From assembly GCA_012862575.1 (NCBI GenBank), contig BLSF01000110.1, forward strand, positions 1 through 64,000: DNA of 64,000 bases, read 5' to 3'. Of this stretch, positions 62,657 through 64,000 are shown in pieces. The stretch's first letter is position 1. The number at the start of each line of letters is the position of its first letter. Made by a program: the position numbers and the translations under genes. Origin of the DNA: Parietichytrium sp. I65-24A. Its lineage: Eukaryota > Sar > Bigyra > Thraustochytrida > Thraustochytriidae. The notes below the pieces were generated by a model. The model did no database searches. It was not told where the DNA came from and saw only the letters and a list, made by a program, of their open reading frames with translations.

Positions 62657-62657
62657 N
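62657..62657. other. Assembly gap (single N)
   Basis: One N. The sequence on its right repeats the 1.34 kb on its left. Confidence 0.98.
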
Positions 62658-63055
62658 ATAGGAAAGGATTACCCCTACGTCGTGATCTTTTCGCTAATCA
62701 CTCTCAGTGTTCAACGTAGAACACCGCGCTTTCAGATCCCGTATTACACCTGTCTAGTAAATATCCCTAAGCAAAATTGGAGATAGAGAGGGAGTGCATT
62801 TCTCGCTTGTAATATCGACTAAAAGTAGGACTATAGGGCCTCTAGGAATTGCCCAAAGAAATGTCCCAAAGCCCGTGTTGCGAAGGAAAGACTTCTAATA
62901 GAACAGTAACAAGGCTGGTAGCAGAAACGCTGGAACAAAACTCGGAAGTTCAGCTCCTTGCTCATGAACAACGAACTATTGTTTTAGTTCATGTGGGGGG
63001 TGTGCGTGTATTGCTCTATGGGATGGGCAGTGGTAGGTTTTACTGTTCATCATAG

Positions 63056-63873
63056 CTAGGGAATAATTAAGAGACGACTTTTCGATCGCTTCCGCCAGCT
63101 TTTCCAGTTTGCAAAAGTCTGCAATGTATCATTTTCACATGTTTTCACGCGTTCTACTTGGCCGATCATCATGATGTTGGATGGATGAACGTAATGAAAG
63201 CGAACTTTGGCGGCTGTCGATTTCCATTCGTTCGTGCGCAGGCCCGGCAGTCCGGCGTCCATCATGATCGTCGTAATGCACGACATGACGGCGATGATCC
63301 GCTCGCTGGTGAGCTCGATCAAACCGCTTGGCTTTCGATGGCAGCCTCTGGCGATAATCAATCAATCAAACAATCAATCAATCAATCAATCATTCATTCA
63401 GTCAATCAATCAATCAACCTGCGCTCTCGAGTCATTGAGACCGCTCTCTTCGCCGCCCGCTGCAAGCGAGTCGGGATTGCATAGCTCGCAGTGGTCACAT
63501 CCGCGTAGAAAACGGGACATAAACTTAGGCGTCGATCGCGCAACGCCTTGTAACTTGAGCCAGCCGGCGTTTAGGGCAGGCGCTTGCCAATCAATCTCGT
63601 GCAGTTTCGACCTCAGGCACTCCAAGATTGGCGTGGCCTTCTGCTCAATGAGAGAGTAAGTTTTTGAGAGAGGGAACTGAACACGTGCAAATGTACCCAG
63701 TAAGTTTCACAGTGGTACTGAGTACTCAGTACCCAGCCGAAAGAGTCGGAAGCGCAATACTTGGCGCCCACGAGCCGAGGCATCCGCTCGCCCAATCGCA
63801 GCTGCCTCGCCCGTCTTTTCAAGTTGTCCGTAGCCAGCGAATAGGAGGTCTCGTTCGCTCGCCGCGCGTCCAA
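63056..63873 (-). CDS. Unknown multi-exon gene, copy 2 (tentative, 5' end may lie outside)
   Basis: Same three coding-like segments as copy 1. Differences include Glu to Asp and Lys to Asn in the cysteine segment, Val to Phe in the last exon, and one extra Met from a 3-bp insertion. The upstream frame is open here where copy 1 has TGA. The remaining 5' part may be beyond 64000. Confidence 0.35.
63714..63733. repeat. 20-nt perfect palindrome, copy 2
   Basis: Identical to 62284-62303. Confidence 0.9.
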
Positions 63874-64000
63874 TCAGTCTTCGGTGGACATGCGAGAATG
63901 ATGCAAACAAAATGAAACAAACAGAGCATTTTCGCGCGCTGTCTTTTCATTGAAGAATTACCATCATGATTATCATAACCATTTACTTTATCCTTTTCAT

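Larger units (their letters stand above)
62659..64000. repeat. 1.34-kb duplicated segment, copy 2
   Basis: Near-identical copy of 61227-62570, truncated by the window end. Confidence 0.95.

Noticed and set aside
1-64000. CRISPR arrays, rRNA genes, tRNA genes, insertion sequences
   Set aside because: No spaced direct-repeat array, no rRNA-like block and no convincing tRNA cloverleaf was noticed by eye; a tRNA scan was not possible, so small tRNA genes could have been missed. No transposase or reverse transcriptase motifs were seen.

Overview
The window is nuclear DNA from a gene-dense, intron-poor protist. The genes are eukaryotic: ESCRT-II VPS25, Erv46/ERGIC3, F-actin capping protein beta, Afg2-type AAA ATPase, translin/TRAX, a RasGEF, a tetraspanin and an equilibrative nucleoside transporter. 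The introns are short (90-232 nt), mostly GT(A/G)AG...CAG, and there is usually none or one per gene. A mevalonate-pathway kinase, secreted metzincins with PT-rich linkers and many intronless long genes fit a stramenopile, perhaps a thraustochytrid. That lineage call is inference, not something the sequence proves.

Layout. 1-1.8 kb: an assembly join (N at 997) flanked by a 145-bp direct repeat, with two fragments of minus-strand genes. 2.6-9.2 kb: three minus-strand genes for a secreted Cys/Lys-rich protein, a 7TM receptor-like protein and a TOM1/THH1-like 7TM protein. 10.1-12 kb: phosphomevalonate kinase carrying a HopJ-like domain insertion. 13.5-21.5 kb: two tandem reprolysin-like metalloproteases, one with a stop-free 90-nt intron. 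22.8-26.7 kb: a large coiled-coil/acidic protein. 27.1-32.5 kb: CapZ beta, nitronate monooxygenase and a cyclin-box-like nuclear protein. 35.2-41.9 kb: CAMK-type kinase, TrmH/SpoU RNA methyltransferase, tetraspanin and an unknown protein. 42.7-49.4 kb: a membrane alpha/beta hydrolase, Afg2/SPATA5-like AAA ATPase and ENT transporter. 50.4-56 kb: a single-chain translin-TRAX fusion, VPS25, Erv46 and thymidine kinase. 56.3-59.7 kb: RasGEF. 61.2-64 kb: a ~1.34-kb segment present twice, on either side of the second N (62657), carrying exons of an unknown gene.

From 26 kb on, strands mostly alternate, giving divergent pairs with microsatellite-rich shared 5' regions and tight convergent pairs. The genes form no operon. 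Thematic groups are membrane traffic (VPS25, Erv46), RNA/ribosome work (C3PO-like fusion, Afg2, RNA methyltransferase), nucleoside salvage (ENT, thymidine kinase) and cell-surface or secreted proteins at the left end. The two most unusual observations are the HopJ-like domain inside phosphomevalonate kinase and the translin-TRAX fusion. Several gene models here were assembled by hand from splice signals: CapZ beta, ENT, thymidine kinase, VPS25, metalloprotease 1 and the cyclin-like gene.
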